42,824 bases of DNA from Spirochaetota bacterium (GCA_918298275.1 CAKJZO010000017.1:1-42824); one strand, 5' to 3'. Positions 32,405 through 40,671 are shown, counted from the stretch's first letter. Notes: generated by a model not told the origin, from the letters alone. Translations and numbers: made by a program.

Positions 32405-33427
32405 TTACTTGATTCTCTTCAGGCAGATGCACTGATGATCTTCAGTAGCGGTTGTCGGGAACAGGAAGAGGTCTCCCTTGCTGTTGACGGCAATGCCGTG
32501 AGCCCTGAGCTCGCTGTTGAAGTAACCGATCTGTGCAACGACTTCGAACTTCGGGTTGAAGATCGTGAGATATCCGCCACGTCCGACGCAGTAGATGTAG
32601 TCCTTGTCTGCAACGATACCGGAAGGCTGTCCGAGGTTTCCCTTGCAGTATGCGAGGACATTACCTTCGTTGTCGAAGACATGAACTGCGTTCTGGTCTC
32701 TGTCGCAAACCCAAATCTGATCCTTGGCATCGACTGTAACGGCATGAACCATGAGGAACTTGCCCGGCTCGTCTCCACGGCCGCCCCATGTCTTGATGAG
32801 CTTACCGTCTCTGGAGAATCTGTGGACAGCAACGTTGCCGTAACCGTCGGAGACATAGATATCGCCCTTGGAATCCATTGCGACGTCGGTGGGTCTGTTG
32901 AACGGCTCAGCACATCTTACGACAGTAGCTCTCTCTGCTTCTGTAAGTGCGGTGAGTCCGGGTATGCGCATATACGGCTCAGGCGGATAGAGGTTGCCGA
33001 GTCTTCTCTGCTCCTCATAGTAGTGTCCGTTGAAACCGGAATCACTTGCCTTTCCTCTGTTTCCCATCTCGACAAGGACATTGCCCTTCTCGTCGAATTC
33101 GCGGACGACGTGCATCGGGATATCGGCCATCATGTAGGTATCATCAGGAGTTGCAATACCGAAGTGGCAGATCGTGATGACTCCCCTTCCGAACTCTCCG
33201 ACATAGTTTCCTTCCGGATCGAGCTTGATGACCGGGTTGGGACATCCTCTGACCTCGAGGTAGACATTGTCATGCTTGTCACAGAAACCGCCGGCTACAC
33301 TTGCGTAGAACACATGAGGCGGGAGCTTCTTTGCAAAATCAGCGATGAACTCGTATTTGAGACCGCCACCTTCATAGGTGATGGACATGTTTTTTTCTCT
33401 GTCGTAATCGCATTTCATTGTCTTCAT
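32405..33427 (-). CDS. NHL-repeat/six-bladed beta-propeller protein, no signal peptide
   Basis: A 340-residue protein with NHL-type repeats: NRPTDVAMDSKGDIYVSDG, HAVTVDAKDQIWVCDRD and QPSGIVADKDYIYCVGRG mark successive blades, with related GITICHFGIAT-like strands earlier (residues about 75-95). Bacterial NHL propellers are usually exported, but this one starts MKTMKCDYDRE with no signal peptide or membrane helix, so it should be cytosolic. AAGGAG lies eight bases before the ATG. Possible roles are a lactonase/hydrolase or a scaffold for the pathway; SMP-30-like lactonases share this fold. No catalytic residues can be assigned by eye. Confidence 0.75.
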   Translation of the reverse strand: MKTMKCDYDREKNMSITYEGGGLKYEFIADFAKKLPPHVFYASVAGGFCDKHDNVYLEVRGCPNPVIKLDPEGNYVGEFGRGVITICHFGIATPDDTYMMADIPMHVVREFDEKGNVLVEMGNRGKASDSGFNGHYYEEQRRLGNLYPPEPYMRIPGLTALTEAERATVVRCAEPFNRPTDVAMDSKGDIYVSDGYGNVAVHRFSRDGKLIKTWGGRGDEPGKFLMVHAVTVDAKDQIWVCDRDQNAVHVFDNEGNVLAYCKGNLGQPSGIVADKDYIYCVGRGGYLTIFNPKFEVVAQIGYFNSELRAHGIAVNSKGDLFLFPTTATEDHQCICLKRIK

Positions 33428-33442
33428 GAAGTTACTCCTTTT

Positions 33443-34009
33443 TTATTTGACAAGTTTGAATCTTCTGCAGCAGAAGAAGTTGTTGGCGGCAATCGTCGGC
33501 TGGTCATAGTAGAAGATTCCCAGCTCGTTGAAAGTCAGCTCTTTTCCGACGAAGGACTTGCCGAAGGCATCGACGAATCCCTTGTAGTTCTCATAGGGTG
33601 CAGTGCCGAAGCCGAGGGTGATAGACTTCTGGCCGGTGACCCCGTCCTTCTCAGGGATCTCGAGACCCAGCTCGGAAACGAGTCTGGCACGGACATCCTT
33701 CCTGATTTCATCAAGACCGAAGGACTCTTCGAACTTCAGGAAATATGCCCCGAATTCTTCACTGATTTTTCCTGCGACAAAATCACAGAGCTTCACAGTG
33801 ACCGGTTTGAGTTCGTGGGAAAGCTTCTCGGCGAACTTCTCGTATTCGGACCAGTCCTTGACCTCATAGGGCATGCCCAAGGAGATGTGTCTCGGAAGGC
33901 CTGCGGCTGCAACGCCGACACCGCCCTCAACGGCTCCCTTTCTCATGATGTCGCGGATATAGTTCTCAGCATCGAAGTCTGCAAGCAGACAAAGTGTACC
34001 TTTCTTCAT
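33443..34009 (-). CDS. 2H-phosphoesterase (2'-5' RNA ligase)-like protein
   Basis: A 188-residue soluble protein whose layout resembles the LigT/2H phosphoesterase fold. One His-x-Ser motif is clear (H41-I-S43 in PRHISLG). The position of the second motif reads SIT (in QKSITLGFG), so the second catalytic His seems lost. If so, it may bind but not hydrolyse its ligand, or it may belong to another family. It lies between the TRAP permease and the beta-propeller gene in a tight operon; GGAGG precedes the ATG. Why an RNA-end-type fold should sit in an acid-catabolism operon is unclear. Confidence 0.5.
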   Translation of the reverse strand: MKKGTLCLLADFDAENYIRDIMRKGAVEGGVGVAAAGLPRHISLGMPYEVKDWSEYEKFAEKLSHELKPVTVKLCDFVAGKISEEFGAYFLKFEESFGLDEIRKDVRARLVSELGLEIPEKDGVTGQKSITLGFGTAPYENYKGFVDAFGKSFVGKELTFNELGIFYYDQPTIAANNFFCCRRFKLVK

Positions 34010-34024
34010 TTCATGAACCTCCAG

Positions 34025-35326
34025 TTATAAGACCAAGCCCGGATACCACAGAGCGATCTGCGGGAAAAGACCCAGAAGGACAACTGCGATGAGGACTGCG
34101 ACGATGAACGGAATACTTTCCTTTGCGACCTTCATTGCGGATGTATCGGCAATGCTGGCTGTAAGATACAGCAGTGTTCCTACCGGCGGTGTGTTCAGAC
34201 CCATGGCACAGACGATTGCAGCTGAAACTGCGAAGACATAGGGATCGACACCGGCTGCAATACAGGGGATTGCGAGAACCGGGATGAAGATCATCGTGAT
34301 GACCAATGTCTCGAGAACCATACCGAGGATGAAGATGATCAGCATGGCGAGCATGAAGACCGTGAAGCGGGAAAGACCGAGGCTTCCGATCCAGGCAGCC
34401 AGTGAATTCTGGAAATTCAGAGAACCGATGATCCAGATGAATACTGTTGCTGCGGCAAGCATCGAGAAGACAACGGCAACCTGTCTTGCGGTAGCCTTGA
34501 TGCAGTTCCAAAGTCCCTTCCAGTCAAGTTCCTTGTATATGACCATTGAAATGAAGGCTGCAAGCACACAGGAGACAGCACCGATTTCGGTAACCGTTCC
34601 GATTCCGACTGTAAGGCAGATCAGAATCAGGATGGGAAGAAGGATGGCCCAGAAGTTGATCTTAAACTCCTTCCAGATGACCTTGAAACCTGCGAACTTT
34701 TCGGTGCACGGGTAGTTTCTCTTGTGTGAAATGAATATGGAATAAGCCAGCTCCAGAAGACCCATTGCAAGTCCGGGGATAAGACCGCAGAGGAACAGCT
34801 TTCTGACAGAAAGGTCCATCATGCTTGCAATGAATACAAATGTAGTCGATGGCGGAATGATCGGTCCGATAATCGAACTCATCTGGGTAACTGCAGCTGA
34901 GTAAGGAGCATCATATCCCTGCCTCTTCATCATCGGGATCATCAGGTTTCCGATGGATGCGGTATCTGCAGCGGCAGATCCGGAAACACCGGCGAACAGG
35001 ACTGAAGCGATGATGTTGATATGGCTGAGCGAACCCTTTACATGGCCGATACATGCATTACCGAATTTGACTATTCTGTCGCCGAGTCCGCCATGGTTGA
35101 GGATTGCACCCAGAAGGAAGTAGAAAATAATGGATGCGTAGGTCGAATTTCCCAGACCCTGGACAAACGTCTGTCCGAAAACGAACATCGGAATCGAACC
35201 CGGGAAAACGATGGCATATACTGCAGCTGATGCAAAACATGCCAGGAAGAAGGGGAATCTGAGGAACATCGTTACAAAGAGAACCCCAAACAGAACAACA
35301 AGTTTCCAAACTAGAATTGTACTCAT
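34025..35326 (-). CDS. dctM: TRAP transporter large permease (DctM-like)
   Basis: A 433-residue membrane protein with about twelve helices, the large subunit of a tripartite ATP-independent periplasmic transporter that uses a sodium gradient to import organic acids. Family blocks are AGVSGSAAADTASIGNLMIP (with the GSAAADT signature near residue 115), the IGPIIPPSTTFVF stretch, and NTPPVGTLLYL near the end. The start overlaps the DctQ stop (ATGA), as usual. Together with DctP and DctQ it makes a complete transporter. Confidence 0.94.
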   Translation of the reverse strand: MSTILVWKLVVLFGVLFVTMFLRFPFFLACFASAAVYAIVFPGSIPMFVFGQTFVQGLGNSTYASIIFYFLLGAILNHGGLGDRIVKFGNACIGHVKGSLSHINIIASVLFAGVSGSAAADTASIGNLMIPMMKRQGYDAPYSAAVTQMSSIIGPIIPPSTTFVFIASMMDLSVRKLFLCGLIPGLAMGLLELAYSIFISHKRNYPCTEKFAGFKVIWKEFKINFWAILLPILILICLTVGIGTVTEIGAVSCVLAAFISMVIYKELDWKGLWNCIKATARQVAVVFSMLAAATVFIWIIGSLNFQNSLAAWIGSLGLSRFTVFMLAMLIIFILGMVLETLVITMIFIPVLAIPCIAAGVDPYVFAVSAAIVCAMGLNTPPVGTLLYLTASIADTSAMKVAKESIPFIVAVLIAVVLLGLFPQIALWYPGLVL

Positions 35327-35826
35327 TCGGTCACCTCTTTCTTTTCAGATTTCCATCTGAGAATCTGTTCCACGACACACTCGATGGCAGCAAATATAGT
35401 CAGGGCACCGCCTACGAAGACCGGCACATACCTATGGAATTCATCGATTCCAAGCATTGACTGTACGAAACCCTTGTTGGCGTTGGCGGAAAGGATTCCG
35501 ACCCAAACCATCATGACTCCTGCCAATATCAGAACGATGTCCACGATGAACATCACAATTTTCTTACCTTTTGCGCTGACAATTGAATCAATGATGTTGA
35601 TCAGAAGATGCTCATGGTTGATCGTACCGATACTGATACCGAGTGCCATCATCCAAAGCATTCCGAAAACTGCAACATCTTCAGCAAAGACAAATCCTGC
35701 ATTGATGATGTACCTTGAAAGGACCTGGGAAACATCTACCAGCAGAATCACAATACAGATAATCGCACATATTGCCACGATTACCTTCGTGTAAATACTT
35801 TTGAACTTTTCAAGTTTCTGAAGCAT
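35323..35826 (-). CDS. dctQ: TRAP transporter small permease (DctQ-like)
   Basis: A 167-residue membrane protein with four hydrophobic helices and the small-subunit features VDVSQVLSRYIINAGFVFAEDVAVFGMLW (here noted as residues 30-58) and INHEHLLINI. It partners DctM in the TRAP importer. GAGGGTG precedes the ATG. A terminator-like hairpin lies between the binding protein gene and this one, so DctQ and DctM are probably made in smaller amounts than DctP. Confidence 0.9.
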   Translation of the reverse strand: MLQKLEKFKSIYTKVIVAICAIICIVILLVDVSQVLSRYIINAGFVFAEDVAVFGMLWMMALGISIGTINHEHLLINIIDSIVSAKGKKIVMFIVDIVLILAGVMMVWVGILSANANKGFVQSMLGIDEFHRYVPVFVGGALTIFAAIECVVEQILRWKSEKKEVTE

Positions 35827-35835
35827 ATCACCCTC

Positions 35836-35877
35836 AAAAAGTGTCAGTAGAGGTTGCCACGCGTGACAACCTCTACT
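35836..35877 (-). terminator. terminator-like attenuator between dctP and dctQ
   Basis: AGTAGAGGTTG (35846-35856 and 35867-35877 as complements) forms a perfect 11-bp stem. The inner CAC/GTG adds further pairs. On the minus strand it is followed by GACAC and TTTTT (35836-35840), just before the dctQ ribosome binding site. The stem begins 18 bases after the dctP stop codon. Confidence 0.8.
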
Positions 35878-35894
35878 TGTTAATCAGAATCGAA

Positions 35895-36950
35895 TCAGTA
35901 CGGAGTAGCCTGAATCTGGTCGTACAGACCTGCGGGGAAGAACTGACCGTCGAACTGCTCATGTACGAGCTTCGAGAAATAGGCCTTCCACTCGTCGAAA
36001 TCGAACTCAACGATTGTTCCGCCGTGCTCGAGGATTTCAGCCTTGGCAGCCTCATACTTGGATGCATATGCCTCAGAACCCTTCTGGCAAGCATATGCGA
36101 GAGCCTCGTTCCACCAACCCTGCTCTTCTTCTGTCATTGCCTGCCATGTCTTGTCGGACATGTACATGAGCATGGCCTGCTTGATGTAGTCGGTTTCTGT
36201 GAAGTACGGAGCGACTTCATAGAGCTTGAGAGCGGAAGCGGATGCAACGATGTCGTTCTCCTGTCCATCGACAAGACCGCTGCTCAGTGAGGTGTAGAGC
36301 TCGGATGCGGGGATGACCATCGGAGCTGCTCCGGTTGCCTGCCACAGCTTCATCTGGACTGTTGACTCAGGAACTCTCATGCGGAGGTTCTTCAGATCAG
36401 CAGGATGGACAATCGGCTTGACTGTGTTGAAGCTTCTTGCTGTCTGGTGGCATCCGAGACCGGAGATATAGATACCGGAAGTTGTTCTGATTTCCTCAAC
36501 CATCTGCTTCCAGAGATCGCTCTTCAGGAATGCATCCATGTGGGCGTCGTTGTCGAAAACGTACGGCATGGCGACTGCATAGAACTTCTCTGAATTCGGG
36601 AGGTTTGTTGCAAGGTCGAAACCGGTGGGCATGAGATCGAGAGTTCCCTGCTTCAGCTGAGCAAGAAGCTGGGTGTTGTTTCCGAGAGCTCCGCCGTAGA
36701 CACACTCATAACCGATTGTACCGCCGGACAGCTCAAGAAGCTTTTCCTGGAGAGCATGATGCATGATGTACAGACCGTTTGTGGGATCTGTTGATGCAGG
36801 TGCGGATGTTCCGGCCTTAAGAATGCGCGGATTCTCTTTTGTTCCGGCGATTCCCTTCTTCTCTCCGGAGGTAGCAGCCTCGTTTCCACCGTTTGCAAAG
36901 ATTGCGAAAACGGTCAATGCCATAAGCACGATAACAAGAATTTTCTTCAT
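35895..36950 (-). CDS. dctP: TRAP transporter substrate-binding protein (DctP-like)
   Basis: A 351-residue periplasmic binding protein with a signal peptide ending near FAIFANGG. Family marks are the early GGALGNNTQLLAQLKQGTLDL block and LRMRVPES, whose Arg normally forms the salt bridge to the ligand's carboxylate. PASELYTSLSSGLVDGQEN is the conserved hinge segment. This indicates a monocarboxylate or sugar-acid ligand (C4-dicarboxylates and uronates are typical). AAGGAG precedes the ATG. It lies downstream of the lyase gene and upstream of the permeases, separated from them by an attenuator. Confidence 0.93.
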   Translation of the reverse strand: MKKILVIVLMALTVFAIFANGGNEAATSGEKKGIAGTKENPRILKAGTSAPASTDPTNGLYIMHHALQEKLLELSGGTIGYECVYGGALGNNTQLLAQLKQGTLDLMPTGFDLATNLPNSEKFYAVAMPYVFDNDAHMDAFLKSDLWKQMVEEIRTTSGIYISGLGCHQTARSFNTVKPIVHPADLKNLRMRVPESTVQMKLWQATGAAPMVIPASELYTSLSSGLVDGQENDIVASASALKLYEVAPYFTETDYIKQAMLMYMSDKTWQAMTEEEQGWWNEALAYACQKGSEAYASKYEAAKAEILEHGGTIVEFDFDEWKAYFSKLVHEQFDGQFFPAGLYDQIQATPY

Positions 36951-36981
36951 TCTTTTCTCCTTTTTAGGGTTTCCCCTTTTG

Positions 36982-37896
36982 TTATTTGATTATTCCAAGT
37001 GCCTTAGCACTTTCTTCCCAATTCAACCACTTGTCTCTCTGTGCCATCTTGTGCATATACGGAGTTCCAAGCCCTGATTCCTTCATCTTCTTGACGATGT
37101 TGAAATCATGTCCGTCATTCAGTGCCATGTTTGCAAATTCCGTGATGCCGATTAAAGAACCGAACAGAGAAACCGCAGGCATGCTCATCATCGTGAAACC
37201 AAGATCTCCGCAATCCTTCATTGTCCTGCTCATTTCTTCATCCGTAGCCTTGAGTATTCCCTTGAGGCTCAGATATTCATACATCTTCCAGCCGGGAATC
37301 TCTGCCATGTACCTGGCAATGTCTTCTTTGCTGTAGACACCGATTGCCAGGGTCATCTCTGCACCATGGTCAGTAGCTATCTTCAGTCTTGCAAGGGTCT
37401 CATCCATGTCATATTTGACACGCGAATCGGTGCGTCCGATCAGCATGCATCCTGTTCCGCGGAGACCATACATCGCCGCATCGAGATTTCTCTTCCATGT
37501 ATCATGATCGACAAGGGAGAAACCGGGGATTGTCGGAAGCCTTTTCGGGAAGGTCTGGTCCTCGAGATGGACTGCAGCTGCTCCAGCATCGGCAATCATT
37601 TCGCAGCTTCTGATGATGTTCAGTTCGTTTCCGTATCCGCTGTCGATATCAACGATCAGAGGTATGTTTGTAACCTTTGTGATCCTTCTGACCATCTCGG
37701 CAACTTCGGTAGGAGTGACGATTCCGATATCAGGAACGCCGCAGTAAGCAAGGGCGAGAGTTGCGCCGCTAAGGCACATGGCCTTGTATCCGGCATTCTC
37801 TACAACCCTGGCAGAGAGGCAGTCATAGACGCAGGCCTCGAAGAAAGGACCTTCGCTGCAAACCTGTCTGAGCTTATCACCGTTAGTCATTTCCAC
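36982..37896 (-). CDS. isocitrate lyase/PEP mutase family enzyme lacking the lyase Cys
   Basis: A 304-residue alpha/beta-barrel enzyme of the isocitrate lyase/PEP mutase superfamily. The metal-binding segment LIVDIDSGYGN and the HLEDQTFPKR loop are intact. In true lyases such as PrpB the loop goes on as CGH, carrying the catalytic Cys; here it reads KRLPTIPG, so the Cys is missing. Members without it include oxaloacetate decarboxylase-like enzymes and phosphonate mutases. AGGGGGAG precedes the ATG, 10 bases after the cyclase stop. It should act on a 2-oxo or 2-hydroxy acid; methylisocitrate or dimethylmalate cleavage is less likely given the missing residue. Confidence 0.85.
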   Translation of the reverse strand: MEMTNGDKLRQVCSEGPFFEACVYDCLSARVVENAGYKAMCLSGATLALAYCGVPDIGIVTPTEVAEMVRRITKVTNIPLIVDIDSGYGNELNIIRSCEMIADAGAAAVHLEDQTFPKRLPTIPGFSLVDHDTWKRNLDAAMYGLRGTGCMLIGRTDSRVKYDMDETLARLKIATDHGAEMTLAIGVYSKEDIARYMAEIPGWKMYEYLSLKGILKATDEEMSRTMKDCGDLGFTMMSMPAVSLFGSLIGITEFANMALNDGHDFNIVKKMKESGLGTPYMHKMAQRDKWLNWEESAKALGIIK

Positions 37897-37906
37897 TCCC
37901 CCTCTA

Positions 37907-38593
37907 TCAGCTGAAGTCCTTCAGTCCTTCGATGGCATAGAGTCTTACCGGACAGGAATCCAGTCCCTTGATGTACATCGGAGCAAAGCTCACGAAGAAC
38001 GTATCTGTCTTGAGCTGCTCGAGGTTCTTGATGACCTCCAGAAATGTGATGTTCTGTGCCATGCAGATGTCATGGAAGGGCTTCACATCCTCGTTGCAGT
38101 TCTCGATCGAGACACCGTCGCCGAAACCGACGCACTTGACCTTGTGATCGACCATCCACTGTGCGGTCTCGCCGTTGACCAGAAGTCTCTTGTCCTCGGG
38201 GCCGTTGGTCTTGGGTGTGAACGGGGCAAGCTTGTAGCAGGAATCAAGGATGACGACATCACCGGGCTTAACCCTGTTTCCGATTGCCTTGTCCAGATCA
38301 GCTGCGCTGATGTGCTTCAGAGGCTCGAGATCCTTGAACTCGTAGTAGATTGCCCTACCCATGAATGCTGTCAGGGGAAGATCTGCAACGCTTGCACCGT
38401 CCTCAAAGTGGTGGTACGGGCACTCGCAGTGGGTTCCCAGGTGGGTCATGATGTCGACGTTTGTATGGAAATCAGGGATTGCTCCGCCTGTGTTGAACCT
38501 GTCAAGCTTGCATCTTCTGGTCTCCGTTGCCGGATCGATATACTTTGTGAGGTCAATGACTCTCAGTCCGTTGAGTTCATATACTGTCTGCAT
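37907..38593 (-). CDS. cyclase-family metal hydrolase
   Basis: A 228-residue protein of the cyclase/kynurenine formamidase-like family. The signature HLGTHCECPYHHFEDG (motif HxGTHxDxPxH with Glu in place of Asp) supplies the metal ligands. A second cluster near VILDSCYKLAPF and the GFGDGVSIENC segment are typical. The start at 38593 shares its A with the stop of the upstream reductase (TGATG) and follows AGGAGG. Members hydrolyse amides, lactones or act as isatin hydrolases. In this operon a lactone- or amide-opening step is plausible. Confidence 0.87.
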   Translation of the reverse strand: MQTVYELNGLRVIDLTKYIDPATETRRCKLDRFNTGGAIPDFHTNVDIMTHLGTHCECPYHHFEDGASVADLPLTAFMGRAIYYEFKDLEPLKHISAADLDKAIGNRVKPGDVVILDSCYKLAPFTPKTNGPEDKRLLVNGETAQWMVDHKVKCVGFGDGVSIENCNEDVKPFHDICMAQNITFLEVIKNLEQLKTDTFFVSFAPMYIKGLDSCPVRLYAIEGLKDFS

Positions 38594-39528
38594 CAAACTG
38601 CCTCCTTGGCTTTGTCTTCCAATGCATGGATACATCTGACAACCATTTCATGGTATGGAACTGCTATGCCCTGAACGTGGGCCGCCTCTACTACGCTTCC
38701 GCTGATGGTATCTACCTCGCTGCGTCTGCCGTCTCTGATATCCGCATAGATGGATGTGTATCCGTTCGGTGCGTTGATACACACCTTTTCAACATCATTA
38801 GTGACTTCTTCAAGATCGAATCCAAGACCGAGGGAATTGGCAACCTCTACGGCCTCCCTGCAAAGCTGTCTCATCAGCCAGTTGGCATTCGGATCGGTGT
38901 GGATGAATCCGAGCGGAACCTGATAGAGTGCCGTGAGGGAACTGGCTGCAGTATTGGTGAACAGCTTCTTCCAGACCTGCTTCTGGACGTTTTCCTCTGT
39001 GTGGCACTCGAATCCGCAGTCTGTCAGATTCTTTGCAATTGCCTCAAGGGATTCCGAATTGCCGTCAAGCAAACCGATGCTTGTAACACCGCTGCCGCCA
39101 TGGAAGATGACTCCGGGCTCGATAACCGAGCTGTTGTGCTGGGTCGATCCGATGATAACGTGCTTGCGATCGGCAAACTTGAGAAGCTTGCTTTCATGTC
39201 CTGCCCCGTTCTGAAGTGTCATGATGTATGTATCGGGACCGATAAGGTTCCTGTTGCCTTCAAGGGCTGTGATTGTGAACATGGATTTGACAAAGACGAT
39301 GACAAGGCCCTGAGGTCCGATTCCGACTGAACTCTTTACAGCTTTCGGATGACAACAGAGGACGCTTCCATCCTTCTCCTTGATATTGACGCCATTTTCA
39401 TTGATTGCGTTGACCATGACACCGCTTACGTCTACGACCGTCACGTCATTCTTGCGTGACAGGTATCCGCTGAACAGCGATCCCATTGCTCCTGCTCCCA
39501 AAACCGTAATCTTCAAAACAATCTCCAT
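38593..39528 (-). CDS. ketopantoate reductase (ApbA/PanE) family protein
   Basis: A 311-residue NADP-dependent 2-oxo-acid reductase. The Rossmann motif is VLGAGAMGSLFSGYLS at the N-terminus. The catalytic Lys is in QKQVWKKLFTNTAASSLTAL, with the Asn and Glu that follow. The first four codons may not be translated: a TTG at 39516 gives the usual family start MKITVLGAGAMG and has GGAG six bases before it. It is the first gene of the LacI-linked operon. Since other operon members are catabolic, it probably acts on a branched oxo or hydroxy acid and not in pantothenate synthesis. Confidence 0.85.
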   Translation of the reverse strand: MEIVLKITVLGAGAMGSLFSGYLSRKNDVTVVDVSGVMVNAINENGVNIKEKDGSVLCCHPKAVKSSVGIGPQGLVIVFVKSMFTITALEGNRNLIGPDTYIMTLQNGAGHESKLLKFADRKHVIIGSTQHNSSVIEPGVIFHGGSGVTSIGLLDGNSESLEAIAKNLTDCGFECHTEENVQKQVWKKLFTNTAASSLTALYQVPLGFIHTDPNANWLMRQLCREAVEVANSLGLGFDLEEVTNDVEKVCINAPNGYTSIYADIRDGRRSEVDTISGSVVEAAHVQGIAVPYHEMVVRCIHALEDKAKEAV

Positions 39529-39576
39529 TTTTTCCGAAATCTTGTTACAAAAATTCTTGCAACCGATTTCAGTCTT

Positions 39577-39589
39577 TACTGCAACAGTA
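39577..39589 (-). promoter_or_regulatory. possible LacI-type operator
   Basis: TACTG-CAA-CAGTA is a perfect 5-bp dyad with a 3-base centre, overlapping the -10 box and likely start site of the operon. TTGCA half-site-like words recur on either side. It is the best candidate site for the adjacent LacI protein. The centre is not the CG typical of the family. Confidence 0.4.
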
Positions 39590-39614
39590 TTGCATGCTTT
39601 TTCAGAACACGCAA
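39586..39614 (-). promoter_or_regulatory. promoter of the LacI-linked catabolic operon
   Basis: On the minus strand TTGCGT (39609-39614) and AATACT (39586-39591) are 17 bases apart. Transcription would start near 39579, about 50 bases before the first gene. Confidence 0.4.
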
Positions 39615-39669
39615 CCCCTAATTTTCAGAAATTGTGACTGCTTTGAATAATTAGATGCAAATAAACGAG

Positions 39670-40671
39670 TTACGTTGAAGAGCGCTCGACAATATTGGTC
39701 CCGATGCTCATGCGATGGTTGACTCTTTCGCCTTTCAGGACCTCCAGAAGATTGCGCACGGCAATGAGACTCGTGTCGTAGAGCATGTTGTCTATGCTGG
39801 TCAGCGATGGATTGCTGATGCGGGCATAGCGGGAGTTGTTCATACCAACTACGGCTACCTGTTCGGGAACCTTGATGCCCATCTCGTACAGGGCATGCAG
39901 GCCTGCAATGGCAACATAGTCCTCCGAGAATATTATGGCATCGGTCTCTGGTCTGGTCTGTATGAGCCGGCGGGTGGCTTCCTCGTAGTCGGAGACCTCT
40001 CCGGACTGGATTTCCACCACTTCCTCCTTCCCGCCCTTGACGTAGAGCTTCAGACCGTCGTTGAATCCGTCTACCTTGTTCTGGTTGCTGGGAGTGAGCT
40101 TGTTGGTCAGAAACGCTATGTTCCTGCGGCCCTTGTCTGCCAGAAGCTTTACCGCATTCATCACACCGCCGTGCTCATCGGAAGTCACGCCGTAAATATT
40201 AGGTCCGTCAAGATATCCGTTGCAGATGGCCACAGGGGTGTCCGGCATACATACCATGATTGCATTCTGGACGGTGACATTCTGAAAGACCGATCCCATC
40301 AGAACCACGGCCTCGACCTTCTTCTGGCTGAGGATCTGGATATACTTGGCCTGCTGCTCGGGATCCGTTCCGGTATTATATATAAGGCATGAATAGCCGT
40401 TCTTGGAGAACTCGTGCTCCACATAATAGACACCTTCGGTATGGTGTGTGGTCCTGACGTCGGCAATGAGGATTCCGGCCATCTTGGTGCTCTGGGTTGC
40501 AAGGCTGCGGGCAGAGTCGTTCTGGATGTAGTTGCTCTCAGCTATAACCTTGAGAACCTTTGCACGGGTTTCCTTGTTTACATATGGATAATTGTTGATG
40601 ACTCTCGATACAGTCGAGGCCGATACTCCGGCTTTTTCTGCTATATCATAAATCGTTGAATCCTGCGCCAT
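39670..40671 (-). CDS. LacI family transcriptional regulator
   Basis: A 333-residue regulator. The N-terminus TIYDIAEKAGVSASTVSRVINN is the LacI helix-turn-helix (residues 6-27), followed by the hinge helix (DSARSLATQ) and a sugar-binding-protein-like effector domain from about residue 62. A strong AGGGGAGGAAGG site precedes the ATG. It lies just upstream of the ketopantoate-reductase-like gene, same strand, so it probably represses that operon through the dyad at 39577-39589. LacI proteins usually bind sugars, which fits the YhcH protein and a sugar-acid substrate. The effector is unknown. Confidence 0.93.
   Translation of the reverse strand: MAQDSTIYDIAEKAGVSASTVSRVINNYPYVNKETRAKVLKVIAESNYIQNDSARSLATQSTKMAGILIADVRTTHHTEGVYYVEHEFSKNGYSCLIYNTGTDPEQQAKYIQILSQKKVEAVVLMGSVFQNVTVQNAIMVCMPDTPVAICNGYLDGPNIYGVTSDEHGGVMNAVKLLADKGRRNIAFLTNKLTPSNQNKVDGFNDGLKLYVKGGKEEVVEIQSGEVSDYEEATRRLIQTRPETDAIIFSEDYVAIAGLHALYEMGIKVPEQVAVVGMNNSRYARISNPSLTSIDNMLYDTSLIAVRNLLEVLKGERVNHRMSIGTNIVERSST

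Noticed and set aside
32396-34030. A 544-codon open frame on the plus strand
   Set aside because: It lies fully antisense to the beta-propeller and 2H-like genes, has no ribosome binding site or recognisable domain, and its open state is explained by the codon bias of the minus-strand genes.
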